In this document: positions 19,419 through 27,219 of the stretch, piece by piece | Layout of the letters: the number at the start of each line of letters is the position of its first letter | Position numbering within the stretch: position 1 is the stretch's first letter | Source: Jannaschia maritima | GTDB lineage: Bacteria > Pseudomonadota > Alphaproteobacteria > Rhodobacterales > Rhodobacteraceae | Assembly (NCBI RefSeq): GCF_030973515.1 | Contig: NZ_JARGZA010000023.1 | Coordinates: forward strand, 1-47,033 | Length of the DNA stretch: 47,033 nt | Direction of reading: 5' to 3' | Made by a program: the position numbers and the translations under genes | The notes under the pieces: model-generated | What the model was told of the DNA's origin: nothing | Seen by the model: the letters and a program-made list of their open reading frames with translations, nothing else | The model's database searches: none

Positions 19419-19438
19419 AATGATAAGCGTTTATCATT
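19419..19438. promoter_or_regulatory. LacI-type operator in the divergent promoter region
   Basis: AATGATAAGCGTTTATCATT is a 20-base palindrome with exact 8-base arms (AATGATAA/TTATCATT) and a central CG, the layout of LacI-family operators. It lies 19 bases upstream of the enolase-like start and 70 bases upstream of the LacI-type regulator, so it can control both directions. The regulator/operator pairing is inferred from adjacency. Confidence 0.8.
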
Positions 19439-19507
19439 ATGGTCGTCGCTATGCCGCTTCGTCAAGTTATCTCATATACCGGCCTGATCGGGGCACAGGA
19501 GGGCCGA

Positions 19508-20524
19508 ATGGCACGACGCGATATCCCCAACATACGAAGGGCCCGTCTGCAGGACGTCGCGACGGCCGCGGGCGTGTCGGTCGTCACGGTGTCACGGGCA
19601 TTGAATGCGCCAGCGACGGTCTCCGCCCGGACGCGCGAGCGGATCGACGCGGCGATGCAGGCCGTCGACTACGTGCCCGACTTGGCCGCGCGTGGAATGG
19701 CGAAGCAACGGTCGGACATCGTCGCGGTCCTGGTTCCGACGCTTCTGGACCCGATCTTCGTGGACATGGTGCGGGGTTTGGAGGGCGTTCTCGCCGCGCA
19801 TGGGATGCACCTCCTGATTGGCGATACCGGCTACGACCCCGACCGGGAGGAGGCCTTCGTCGCCGCCGCGCTGGGTCGACGACCCGACGGTCTGGTCTTG
19901 ACCGGGACACAGCACACGCCACGGGCCCGTCGGCTCGCTGCCGGGTCGGGCGTGCCGGTCGTGGAGACATGGGGGATCGAAGGTGAGCCGATAGACCGCG
20001 CGGTCGGATACGACCAAAGGGCTGCAGCCCTTGCGCTGACCCGCCACGTCCTAGATCGAGGCTACGAACGGGTCGCCTATGTCGGTCGCCCGGTAAGCGG
20101 CAACGGCCGTGCGGCGGCAAAGCGCGACGGCTATCTGGCCGCGCTGCGGGCGGCGGGAATGGCGGTCGTTCCCGAATTGCTGATGGAATGCGTGACCAGC
20201 ATGGAGGCTGGGAAAGACGCGATCAAGCGTCTCGTTCGACGCGGCGGTGCCGACGCCATCGTCTTCTCGGGCGATCGCATCGCGGCTGGGGCGTTCCTTC
20301 ACTGCTTGGATACGGGGCTTCGCGTGCCCGACGACGTCGCCGTATGCGGCTTCGGCGACCACGACATCGCGCGCTTGCTTCCAGGCGGTCTCACGTCGGT
20401 TCGCGCCGATTCGGTCCAAATCGGACGCCTCGCCGGCGAGGCGATCGTCGACGGGCGTGTCGACGATGGTGGCCCCCGCTCGGTGGATATCGGATTCGAG
20501 GTCGTAGTGAGGGGCAGCACGTAG
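19508..20524 (+). CDS. LacI-family transcriptional regulator (338 aa)
   Basis: N-terminal LacI helix-turn-helix (RLQDVATAAGVSVVTVSRAL, about residues 12-31) with the hinge helix region YVPDLAARGMAKQRS, followed by a periplasmic-binding-protein-like sensor domain (SDIVAVLVPTLLDPIFVDMV; later VAVCGFGDHDIARLLPGGL). ATG 19508 is chosen for the GGAGGG seven bases upstream; the longer frame from 19439 would start inside the operator region. It is divergent from the enolase/TTT unit and probably represses it until a sugar acid or derivative binds. It converges on the SDR gene with a 32-base gap. Confidence 0.92.
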   Translation: MARRDIPNIRRARLQDVATAAGVSVVTVSRALNAPATVSARTRERIDAAMQAVDYVPDLAARGMAKQRSDIVAVLVPTLLDPIFVDMVRGLEGVLAAHGMHLLIGDTGYDPDREEAFVAAALGRRPDGLVLTGTQHTPRARRLAAGSGVPVVETWGIEGEPIDRAVGYDQRAAALALTRHVLDRGYERVAYVGRPVSGNGRAAAKRDGYLAALRAAGMAVVPELLMECVTSMEAGKDAIKRLVRRGGADAIVFSGDRIAAGAFLHCLDTGLRVPDDVAVCGFGDHDIARLLPGGLTSVRADSVQIGRLAGEAIVDGRVDDGGPRSVDIGFEVVVRGST

Positions 20525-20556
20525 ATCTTGATCGAAGCGGTCGGTGCAGCGTTCTT

Positions 20557-21339
20557 TTACTGGAGGCTTAGACCGCCGTCGATCACGATGGTCGACCCGG
20601 TCACGTAGGACGACCCGGACCCGGCCAGATAGATGGCCGCTTCCGCGATGTCCGAAGGTTGCCCCAGCCGCCGCATGGGGACCGGACCGATGCGCCTTTC
20701 ATGGAACGCGGGATCGGCCAGCAGGTGACGGTTCAGATCGGTGACGACCGTACCCGGTGCGATCATGTTGACGGTGATGCCCGTCCCCGCAAGTTCGAGC
20801 GCGAGTACCTTGGCCATCTGCATCACCCCGCCCTTGGAGGCGCAGTAGGCGATCTGGTCGGGTACCGCGAGCGCTTGGTTCACCGAAGTGACCATCACGA
20901 TGCGGCCATCCTTGACGCCCTTGTCGATCATGAGGCGCGCGGCCTCCTGCGCGCAGGCGAACTGGGCGATGAGATTCACCTGAAGGATATGCAGGAACTC
21001 GTCATCACTGGTCTCGAGCGCGGGCTTGCGTAGCGTGGTTGCGGCGTTGTTCACAAGAATGTCGAGCCCGCCGAGCGCAAGCTCCGCCTCGTGGACGGTG
21101 CCGCGTGCGGCGGCGGGGTCGGAGAAGTCCGCCGTGAGAAGCAGAGCCTTTCGACCCTCCCTTCGGACGGCGTCGAGCGCGGCCTCGGCCGCCTCGTCGT
21201 GCGCGAGCGAATGGATCGCAACGTCTGCGCCCGCCCGTGCGAACCCCACGGCGATCGCGAGCCCGATACCGTCCGATCCCGCCCCGGTCACGAGCGCCCG
21301 GCGCCCGGCAAGCGACTTCTCGTTCGACTGTCCGCTCAT
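20557..21339 (-). CDS. Short-chain dehydrogenase/reductase, Rossmann oxidoreductase (260 aa)
   Basis: Classical SDR: cofactor motif TGAGSDGIG (18-26), NNAA (97-100), catalytic S152, Y165 and K169 (YCASK), and the C-terminal GSSYVTGSTIVIDGGLSLQ. Length is typical for the cytoplasmic NAD(P)-dependent family. Its start overlaps the SMP-30 like lactonase stop by 4 bases (ATGA), so the two form a unit. Oxidising a sugar to a lactone, which the lactonase would open, is a common pairing and the likely role here; substrate and cofactor preference are not readable with certainty. Confidence 0.92.
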   Translation of the reverse strand: MSGQSNEKSLAGRRALVTGAGSDGIGLAIAVGFARAGADVAIHSLAHDEAAEAALDAVRREGRKALLLTADFSDPAAARGTVHEAELALGGLDILVNNAATTLRKPALETSDDEFLHILQVNLIAQFACAQEAARLMIDKGVKDGRIVMVTSVNQALAVPDQIAYCASKGGVMQMAKVLALELAGTGITVNMIAPGTVVTDLNRHLLADPAFHERRIGPVPMRRLGQPSDIAEAAIYLAGSGSSYVTGSTIVIDGGLSLQ

Positions 21340-22220
21340 CCGCCGTATCCAACCTCGCGCTGACCGGCGACATCCACGTCGATTTGCAAAAGGCATCCGG
21401 CGAGGGGTTCGCGCTGCAGCGCCTCCTCCGAGAGGCCCTGGCGTGACGTGGTGATGAAAAGCGACCGGCGATCCGGTCCCCCGAACGCGCAGCAGCTCGG
21501 CTGTGACACCGGCAGGTCGATCCGGCGAAGGATCTCTCCTTCCGGGGACAGGCATACCACCGCGCCGCCGCCGTAGCGGGCGTTCCAGACGCATCCTTCG
21601 GAGTCGCACGCGCTGCCGTCTGGATTTCCCGGAAGGCCCGCCGGGGCCCCGAAGTCCCGCCAACGGCCGATGGCACCATCCGCGGCGATCTTGGCCGATT
21701 CCATGCGTCCCGTGGGCGTGTCCGCAAAGTAGGCCCGGTCGCCTTCGGGACCGAAGCACAGTCCATTCGGGATCGTGATGTCGGCGCGCAACGTCTCGTT
21801 GGCTCCGTCGGGCCGGAGCCGATAGAGGGATCCGGTCGTTCGTGAGCCGAAATCCCACATGGTCGACCACCAGATCGCGCCTTTGCGGTCCACCTTGCAA
21901 TCGTTGACCCGGTTGCCTTCGTGCGGCTCGCCGATTGCCCGAAGGAGATCGAGCGTCTCGCTTTCAGGATCGAATGCGTACAGTCCCGACTTGAGCCCGA
22001 CGACCAGCCCACCCGCCGCGCGCAGCATCACCGATGCGATCACCTCCGGCATCGCCCGACTCTGCACCGCGCCGGTGTGGGGATCGAGGCTACGCAAGGC
22101 GGGTGCGCGCACGTCGACCCAATAAAGCCGCGCGGCGCGTTCGTCCCAGATCGGGCTCTCACCCAGGATGTCCGGCGACGACACGGCAGGACGGACCTGG
22201 TCGGTGATCGACGTGTTCAT
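21336..22220 (-). CDS. SMP-30/gluconolactonase/LRE family lactonase (294 aa)
   Basis: Six-bladed propeller hydrolase that opens sugar lactones using a divalent metal. Family motifs are LGESPIWDE with metal-ligand Glu21, GNRVNDCKVDRKGAIW (ligand Asn), ITIPNGLCFGPEGDRAYFADT, and NPDGSACDSEGCVWNARYGGG (ligand Asp). ATG 22220 is chosen for GAGGTG upstream and because the family begins near this point; the longer frame lacks support. Co-transcribed with the SDR, and opposite to nothing: the LysR gene upstream runs the same way. The three enzymes (SDR, lactonase, enolase-type dehydratase) suggest a non-phosphorylating sugar-acid route. Confidence 0.92.
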   Translation of the reverse strand: MNTSITDQVRPAVSSPDILGESPIWDERAARLYWVDVRAPALRSLDPHTGAVQSRAMPEVIASVMLRAAGGLVVGLKSGLYAFDPESETLDLLRAIGEPHEGNRVNDCKVDRKGAIWWSTMWDFGSRTTGSLYRLRPDGANETLRADITIPNGLCFGPEGDRAYFADTPTGRMESAKIAADGAIGRWRDFGAPAGLPGNPDGSACDSEGCVWNARYGGGAVVCLSPEGEILRRIDLPVSQPSCCAFGGPDRRSLFITTSRQGLSEEALQREPLAGCLLQIDVDVAGQREVGYGG

Positions 22221-22308
22221 GGCCGGCACCTCAACGTTCTTTGCCGAGGTCAGGCTATGGGTTCGGTCAGCATTGCAAAAATGAATTCTTGTCTTCGCCG
22301 CCATAGAA

Positions 22309-23232
22309 TTAGGGAATGTCCGCCGCTGGTGTGTCGGTGCCGCCTTGTTCTATCGCATCGCGCATCAACTCGATGGTCCGGCGCACGACCGGGTACTCGT
22401 ATGCCGAGGCGCGAAGATGGGCACCGGCCGGCAGGATGCCGAAGGACGGCGTCACGCGCACGACGACGAGACCATGCCGCGAGAGGACGGGCGCCATCTG
22501 GATGGGAAGCACCATCGCGGCGTCGGTCGTGGCCACGGTTTCGAACGCGAGTGACAGCGATGTGGTCTGGAGAAGAATGTCCGGTGGCGGTAGCGCCTGG
22601 GCGGCCAGGTAGGCCGCGACGAGATCCTCCATCTCGTCCGTGTTCGAGAAGGCGACCCAGCCCAAACCCCGCATCTCGCGCGCGGCGGCGAGTCTGCGTT
22701 GTGCCGCGGGATGACCCTTGCGAACGACGAGACCGCGTTCGACGTCCATAAGGTGGTGGAATGCGAGACCGCCCCGTTCCGCATCGGGTGAACGCGTGCC
22801 GAAGGATAGATCGAGACGCCCATCGAGCAGGCGAGGGACGATGCGCGAATTGAAGTCCGCGAAGAGCCGCGGTGTGGTTTCGGGATGATCGGCGCGCAAA
22901 TGCGCGAAAACCCAGGAAAGATAGCGGGAATGGAATAGGGGCCCCGCGCCGATCCGCAGATCGGCGAGCTGGCCGGACCGGACCGCACGTACCGCTTCCA
23001 GGCCCTGGAAATGTTCGTGCTGCATGCGTCGTGCATGCGGAAGAAGGCCTTCGCCTTCCGCCGTGAGACGGATGCCTCTGGGAAGCCTCTGGAAGAGCTT
23101 GCAACCTAGCGACCCCTCGAGCAGCTGGAGCCGTTTGGTCAGGGTCGGCTGCGTGATGTTCAGCGTCCGCGCTGCCTCCGTGATGCTGCCCGTCCGGGCG
23201 ACCGCCAGGAAGGTCGCGAATTTCTTATCCAT
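22309..23232 (-). CDS. LysR-family transcriptional regulator (307 aa)
   Basis: N-terminal winged helix-turn-helix: FLAVARTGSITEAARTLNIT then QPTLTKRLQLLEGSLGCKLF (about residues 8-47), followed by the LysR substrate-binding domain (LRIGAGPLFHSRYLSWVFAHL onwards). Full family length. It is divergent from the TctC-TctB-TctA set starting at 23369 and reads toward the lactonase/SDR genes, so it is well placed to activate the transporter in response to its substrate. The 136-base divergent region is AT-richer than its surroundings; I could not define a single T-N11-A site with confidence. Confidence 0.93.
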   Translation of the reverse strand: MDKKFATFLAVARTGSITEAARTLNITQPTLTKRLQLLEGSLGCKLFQRLPRGIRLTAEGEGLLPHARRMQHEHFQGLEAVRAVRSGQLADLRIGAGPLFHSRYLSWVFAHLRADHPETTPRLFADFNSRIVPRLLDGRLDLSFGTRSPDAERGGLAFHHLMDVERGLVVRKGHPAAQRRLAAAREMRGLGWVAFSNTDEMEDLVAAYLAAQALPPPDILLQTTSLSLAFETVATTDAAMVLPIQMAPVLSRHGLVVVRVTPSFGILPAGAHLRASAYEYPVVRRTIELMRDAIEQGGTDTPAADIP

Positions 23233-23368
23233 TCGTTTTCTCTATATTCACACGTCGCAGATTTCATTTTCACTATTTGTCGGACGGCGGCTAGAGTGGA
23301 TTTGTCGGCGATGTGGCTGCCTCCTTAGGGAACGGCCGCCGGCGAAGCTGGATCGAGGGAGGATCACC

Positions 23369-24355
23369 ATGCTTATTCGCGCGCTTGCCACGACCGCCGT
23401 GGCCTGGGGCCTCTCGGCCTCCATGGCGACAGCCGACTATCCCGAACGGACGATCGAGAACATCTTCCCTTGGACCCAAGGCGCTGCGATGGCCGCGAGC
23501 CAGATCGTCGCCAAAGCCATGAGCGAGGAACTGGGCGAAACCATCACGATCGTCTCCACCCCCGGTGCGGGGGGCACCAAATCGTTCATCACCGCGATGG
23601 GTCGGCCGGCCGACGGCTACACGCTCATCGACGGCTGGGTCGCGCCACTCGTCCTTCAGCCCGTGTTGGGCAATGCCGACTGGTCCCACGAGGATTTCAA
23701 GCCGCTCCACGCCGCCCATTCGGTGCCGTTCTCGATCGGCATGCGCGCGGGCGACGACAGGTTCGAGGGCATCGAAGAATTAATGGCCTATTGTGCCGAG
23801 AACCCGGGCGAGTTGCGCTACTCGACCGATGCGCGGAACAACCTTCCGCATATGGTGACGGCGCGCGTTCTGCAGGCGTACGAATGCGTCGCGCAGAATA
23901 TCCCCTACGGGACCGACGGCGACGCCATCAAGGACCTGAAAGCCGGCGTCCTCGATTTCGCCTACGTCAACCCGCGCGCCTACATCCAGGAGCCCGATGC
24001 CTTCGACATCGTGCTGGTCCTTTCCGACGATCCCGGGGCGGCGGCGACCTATGGGGGCGCACCGACCTTCGTCGATCTCGACATCGACCTCGGCATCTCC
24101 GGCCTGGCACCGATGGGCTGGACTTGGTGGCTGGTCCACCCCGACACGCCCGATGCCGAGACCGAGACATTGCGCCAGGCAATGGGCACGACCATGGCGC
24201 GGGAGGACGTGCGGGAGCAGCTTCGCGGCATCGGCTTCAACCCGCTATCCTATGGCCCGGAGCAATACGACGACGTCGTGGGCCCGGTCCGCGCCCAACT
24301 CGAGTCGATGCGAAATGCGATTGCCTGGGAAGAGGAGCGGATGGGCGGTCTATGA
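23369..24355 (+). CDS. TctC/Bug-type substrate-binding protein, second TTT system (328 aa)
   Basis: Signal peptide at residues about 1-22 (MLIRALATTAVAWGLSASMA then TA), followed by the Bug-family opening DYPERTIENIFPWTQGAAMAA. The usual GGGTD ligand loop is replaced by TQGAAMA. Other family segments are VSTPGAGGTKSFITAMGRPADGYTL and FEGIEELMAYCAENPGELRYS. The ATG has a GAGGGAGGA site upstream. The altered ligand loop suggests a different substrate class from the first TctC in this window. It heads the operon with TctB and TctA and is divergent from LysR. Confidence 0.88.
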   Translation: MLIRALATTAVAWGLSASMATADYPERTIENIFPWTQGAAMAASQIVAKAMSEELGETITIVSTPGAGGTKSFITAMGRPADGYTLIDGWVAPLVLQPVLGNADWSHEDFKPLHAAHSVPFSIGMRAGDDRFEGIEELMAYCAENPGELRYSTDARNNLPHMVTARVLQAYECVAQNIPYGTDGDAIKDLKAGVLDFAYVNPRAYIQEPDAFDIVLVLSDDPGAAATYGGAPTFVDLDIDLGISGLAPMGWTWWLVHPDTPDAETETLRQAMGTTMAREDVREQLRGIGFNPLSYGPEQYDDVVGPVRAQLESMRNAIAWEEERMGGL

Positions 24356-24389
24356 CCACATCCGTGATCTGGGGGTGCGGGGAAGACCG

Positions 24390-24884
24390 TTGAAGCGGCT
24401 TCCCTTCGCCGACCTTCTCGCCGCCTTGTTCCTCGTGGCGATCTGCGGGACCGTGTTCCAGCAGATCGCCACATCCTTCGTCGATCAGGGGATGGCGGGC
24501 GGCACGCCTTACGACGATGCGGCCTCCTATCCCCGCGCTGTCGCTATCGTCGTCCTGGTGCTCTTGGTGGTGGCACTGACGCAGACGGCCCTACGGAGGG
24601 ACGTCGACGCTGGGCGTCATGTGCCCTGGACGACGTTGGTCCGTCCGGCCGCGCTCGTCGGCGCCTTCGGGCACTACCTCCTCGGCCTCGGCCTGGTCGG
24701 GTATTCGCTGGCGACGCCACCGGCGGTCTTTGCCATGATGAAGATTGCGGGCGCGCGCCGCAACGGACGCGCTGCGCTGATCTCCATCGCGGCGATGCTC
24801 GTGACCGCGATCCTGTTCGAGGAAAGGCTGAACGTCGTGCTGCCCGGCGGGGCGATCAACTGGAACCTCTTCTGGCTTTGGTGA
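24390..24884 (+). CDS. TctB-like small permease, second TTT system (164 aa)
   Basis: Four hydrophobic segments: residues about 8-25, 49-66, 86-107 and 118-136, typical of TctB. It is placed between TctC and TctA. No ATG is in a suitable position: TTG 24390 (LKRLPFADLLAAL) is chosen for the GGGGAAGA upstream; GTG 24375 is the alternative and would add five residues. The end FWLW is 6 bases ahead of the TctA start. Identification rests on size, topology and gene order. Confidence 0.8.
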   Translation: MKRLPFADLLAALFLVAICGTVFQQIATSFVDQGMAGGTPYDDAASYPRAVAIVVLVLLVVALTQTALRRDVDAGRHVPWTTLVRPAALVGAFGHYLLGLGLVGYSLATPPAVFAMMKIAGARRNGRAALISIAAMLVTAILFEERLNVVLPGGAINWNLFWLW

Positions 24885-24890
24885 CGCGGT

Positions 24891-26396
24891 ATGTTCGATG
24901 CCGTCCTAGCGGGGCTACCGCTCTTCCTGACCGTGCAGACGGTCGTCCTCGTGGCGCTCGGCGTCGCCTTCGGCCTCGTCGTGGGGGCCCTGCCCGGCCT
25001 CGGGCCGCTCATGGGCATGATCCTCGTGCTGCCCTTCGCCATCGGCCAGCCGCCCATCGCGGCGATCGGGCTGTTGACGGCGATCTTCGTGGCCGGCTCT
25101 TGTGGCGGATCGGTCTCGGCTATCCTGCTCGGCATCCCCGGGACGCCCCTGGCCGCCGCGACGCTCTTCGATGGCTACCCGATGGCGCAGGCCGGACGCG
25201 GCGCCGACGCCATCGGCATCGCCATAAGCGCCTCGGCCCTGGGCGGCCTGTTCGGTGGGGCCGTGCTGATCGTCGCGACACCCATGCTGGCGGAGTTCGC
25301 CGGCGGCTTCACCGCCCCCGAATACACCGCCCTGGCAATCACGGGCCTCGTGACGGTCGCGGTGATCTCCGAGGGCTCGCTGGTGAAGGGTCTGCTTGCC
25401 GGCTGCTTCGGGCTCCTGATCGCCACGATCGGCACAGACCAGTTCTCCACGGGCTTTCGCTTCACCTTCGGGTCCTACCATCTCCTCGACGGCTTCCACA
25501 TCGTGGCCATCGTCGTGGGCCTCTTCGCGATCCCCGAGATGGTCTGGCAGGTGATGCGGCCGAGCCTCGACGACAAGGTCGCGCTGCCCCCCGTCCGCGT
25601 CGGACTGCGCGCGGTCGGCCTCACGCTGCTGCATTGGGCGAACCTGCTGCGCTCCTCGGCGCTCGGCGCCTTCTTCGGCGCGATCCCCGGGGCGAGCGGC
25701 GTGGCGAGCTCCTTCGTGGCCTACGCCGCGGCCAAGGCTCTCGCGAAGCCCGATGAACGCTACGGCGAGGGGGCGGAGGGCGGCGTCGTCGCGACGGAAG
25801 CGTCGAACAACGCGACCGTGGGCGGTACGTTCGTGCCGACCCTCGCCCTGGGCATACCGGGCGACGCGGGCGCGGCCGTGCTCTTGGGCGCGCTGATCAT
25901 CCTCGGCGTCTTCCCGGGCCCTGCCCTGTTTGCCAACAGTCCCGAGATCGTCGGCGGCATCTTCCTCGTCTACCTGCTCGCCAACGCGCTGCTGCTGGTC
26001 CTCGGCATCCTGATGACGCCGCTCTTCGCCTACGTGCTGTGCATCCGCGGCTCTAACCTCATTCCGATCGTGCTGCTTCTTTGCGCGGTCGGCGCCTTCG
26101 CGCTGCAGGCGTCGATCTTCGATCTCTGGGCAATGCTGGGCTTTGGCCTCGTCGGGATCCTCTTCAAGGCCGCCCGCTATCCGCTCGCCCCCGTGGTGAT
26201 CGGCGTTATCCTCGGCCCGCTCCTAGAGAACAACTACCGCCGGTCGCTCCTGATCTCGCGCGACGGCCATTGGATCTTCTGGGATCGACCAATTTCGGCC
26301 ACGCTGCTCGTGATCGATGCGCTCTTGATTGTTGGTGTGATCCTTTACGGTATTCGCCAAGCTAGGCGTCGCGCACGTTGTACGGAGGTCGCTTAG
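24891..26396 (+). CDS. TctA-type large permease, second TTT system (501 aa)
   Basis: TctA-family integral membrane protein with repeated glycine-proline motifs: GALPGLGPLMGMILVLPFAIG near residue 33 and GAIPGASGVASSFVAYAAAKA near residue 263, then ATEASNNATVGGTFVPTLALGIPG. It is about as long as the first TctA in the window (498 residues) but clearly diverged from it, so this is a separate transporter rather than a recent duplication. Last gene of the TctC-TctB-TctA operon; followed by an 0.8-kb non-coding stretch. Confidence 0.93.
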   Translation: MFDAVLAGLPLFLTVQTVVLVALGVAFGLVVGALPGLGPLMGMILVLPFAIGQPPIAAIGLLTAIFVAGSCGGSVSAILLGIPGTPLAAATLFDGYPMAQAGRGADAIGIAISASALGGLFGGAVLIVATPMLAEFAGGFTAPEYTALAITGLVTVAVISEGSLVKGLLAGCFGLLIATIGTDQFSTGFRFTFGSYHLLDGFHIVAIVVGLFAIPEMVWQVMRPSLDDKVALPPVRVGLRAVGLTLLHWANLLRSSALGAFFGAIPGASGVASSFVAYAAAKALAKPDERYGEGAEGGVVATEASNNATVGGTFVPTLALGIPGDAGAAVLLGALIILGVFPGPALFANSPEIVGGIFLVYLLANALLLVLGILMTPLFAYVLCIRGSNLIPIVLLLCAVGAFALQASIFDLWAMLGFGLVGILFKAARYPLAPVVIGVILGPLLENNYRRSLLISRDGHWIFWDRPISATLLVIDALLIVGVILYGIRQARRRARCTEVA

Positions 26397-26747
26397 ATTT
26401 GTTCTTCAAGTGCATGACAACGGGACAGTTTTTTAAACGCCGATCGGGATGCAGAAGGGTCGCTCGAAGCTCGTGGAACGTCCGAAGGGGTAGGTCCAGA
26501 CCTTTACGGAACGCTTGAACGGGGCGAACCGTCCCGCCAGCCGCATAACTCGGCGACGTGTCTTCCGGCACGCCGGACGAAGCCGACCGGGCCACGCGAG
26601 GGCGGTGGAATCCAGACACCGAGGAGTTCGATACGCGGGGCACCACATGCTGTGGTCCGGCTCCCTTCGTTCGCGCACCCCGCGAGGAACGTTGTCGCAA
26701 GACGATATCGCCTCCACGCATGGTCCCCATCTGCCGCCGCATCTGCT

Positions 26748-26898
26748 CGGGGGCGAAGGGCGGGTCCCGCAGGGACGGAACGATCCGGGGGATCGTTTCG
26801 ACGCCCGAAGCGCGGACCGCCTGAGCGGTCCGCCGGATCACCCCCCGCACGGCACCCCCCCTGCCCCGCACGACCCCCCGTCTGCCCGCGCGTATGTA
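26748..26898. repeat. Structured direct repeat, copy 1
   Basis: The unit opens with CGGGGGCGAAGG and contains CGCAGGGACGGAACGATCC. It has two stem-loops: AACGATCC/GGATCGTT around GGG (26779-26797) and GCGGACCGC/GCGGTCCGC around CTGA (26812-26833). The same order recurs in copy 2, 151-169 bases downstream depending on the landmark, so the copies differ by indels. Confidence 0.8.
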
Positions 26899-27085
26899 CG
26901 GGGGCGAAGGTCCGGTCCCCCCGCAGGGACGGAACGATCCGGGGGATCGTTTCGACGCCCGGAGTGCGGACCGCCCGAGCGGTTCGCCGGACCACTCCCC
27001 GCATGGAACGCCACCGCACGGCAACCCCCTCGCCCCAGGCAACCCCCCGTCTGCCCGCGCGTATGCACGGGGGGTGTACGGGGGG
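26899..27085. repeat. Structured direct repeat, copy 2, with a partial third start
   Basis: Repeats CGGGGGCGAAGG, CGCAGGGACGGAACGATCC and the two stem-loops (26933-26951; 26966-26987). The second stem has changed from GCGGTCCGC to GCGGTTCGC, which keeps pairing through a G-U pair. CCCCCCGTCTGCCCGCGCG followed by TATG(T/C)ACGGGG occurs at the end of both units (26875-26903 and 27044-27072). After it, GGGGTGTACGGGGGGTGCATGG looks like short further slippage. Confidence 0.75.
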
Positions 27086-27149
27086 TGCATGGGACGACGG
27101 GCCGCAGGTCGCGGTGCGTCGCATTCGACGGACCCGTGCAACACGGTTG

Positions 27150-27163
27150 ATATCGCTCGATAT
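27150..27163. promoter_or_regulatory. 14-base palindrome behind the LacI-type gene
   Basis: ATATCG-CT-CGATAT, exact 6-base arms, 57 bases past the stop of the LacI-type regulator. It could be a regulator binding site, but no promoter for a neighbouring gene is evident there, so the role is open. Confidence 0.25.
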
Positions 27164-27219
27164 TCTCCCGGCGCGAGCAATTCGAGGCATTTCGCGGACC
27201 ACCGGCGGCCCGTTCGCCC

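Larger units (their letters stand above)
26397..27219. other. Long non-coding stretch containing structured direct repeats
   Basis: This 823-base stretch lies between the convergent TctA and LacI-type genes. Open frames on either strand are long only because GC is high; none has a recognisable protein pattern. It holds two diverged copies of a structured repeat (26748-27085) and a 14-base palindrome ATATCG-CT-CGATAT at 27150-27163. The first 340 bases contain nothing I can name. Confidence 0.6.

Noticed and set aside
23997-24389. Longer start for the second TctB-like protein inside TctC
   Set aside because: That stretch is coding for TctC in another frame; the membrane protein pattern begins only after 24390.
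26748-27085. CRISPR array
   Set aside because: The repeat units are about 150-170 bases long and only two, with no short unique spacers and no cas genes in the window.
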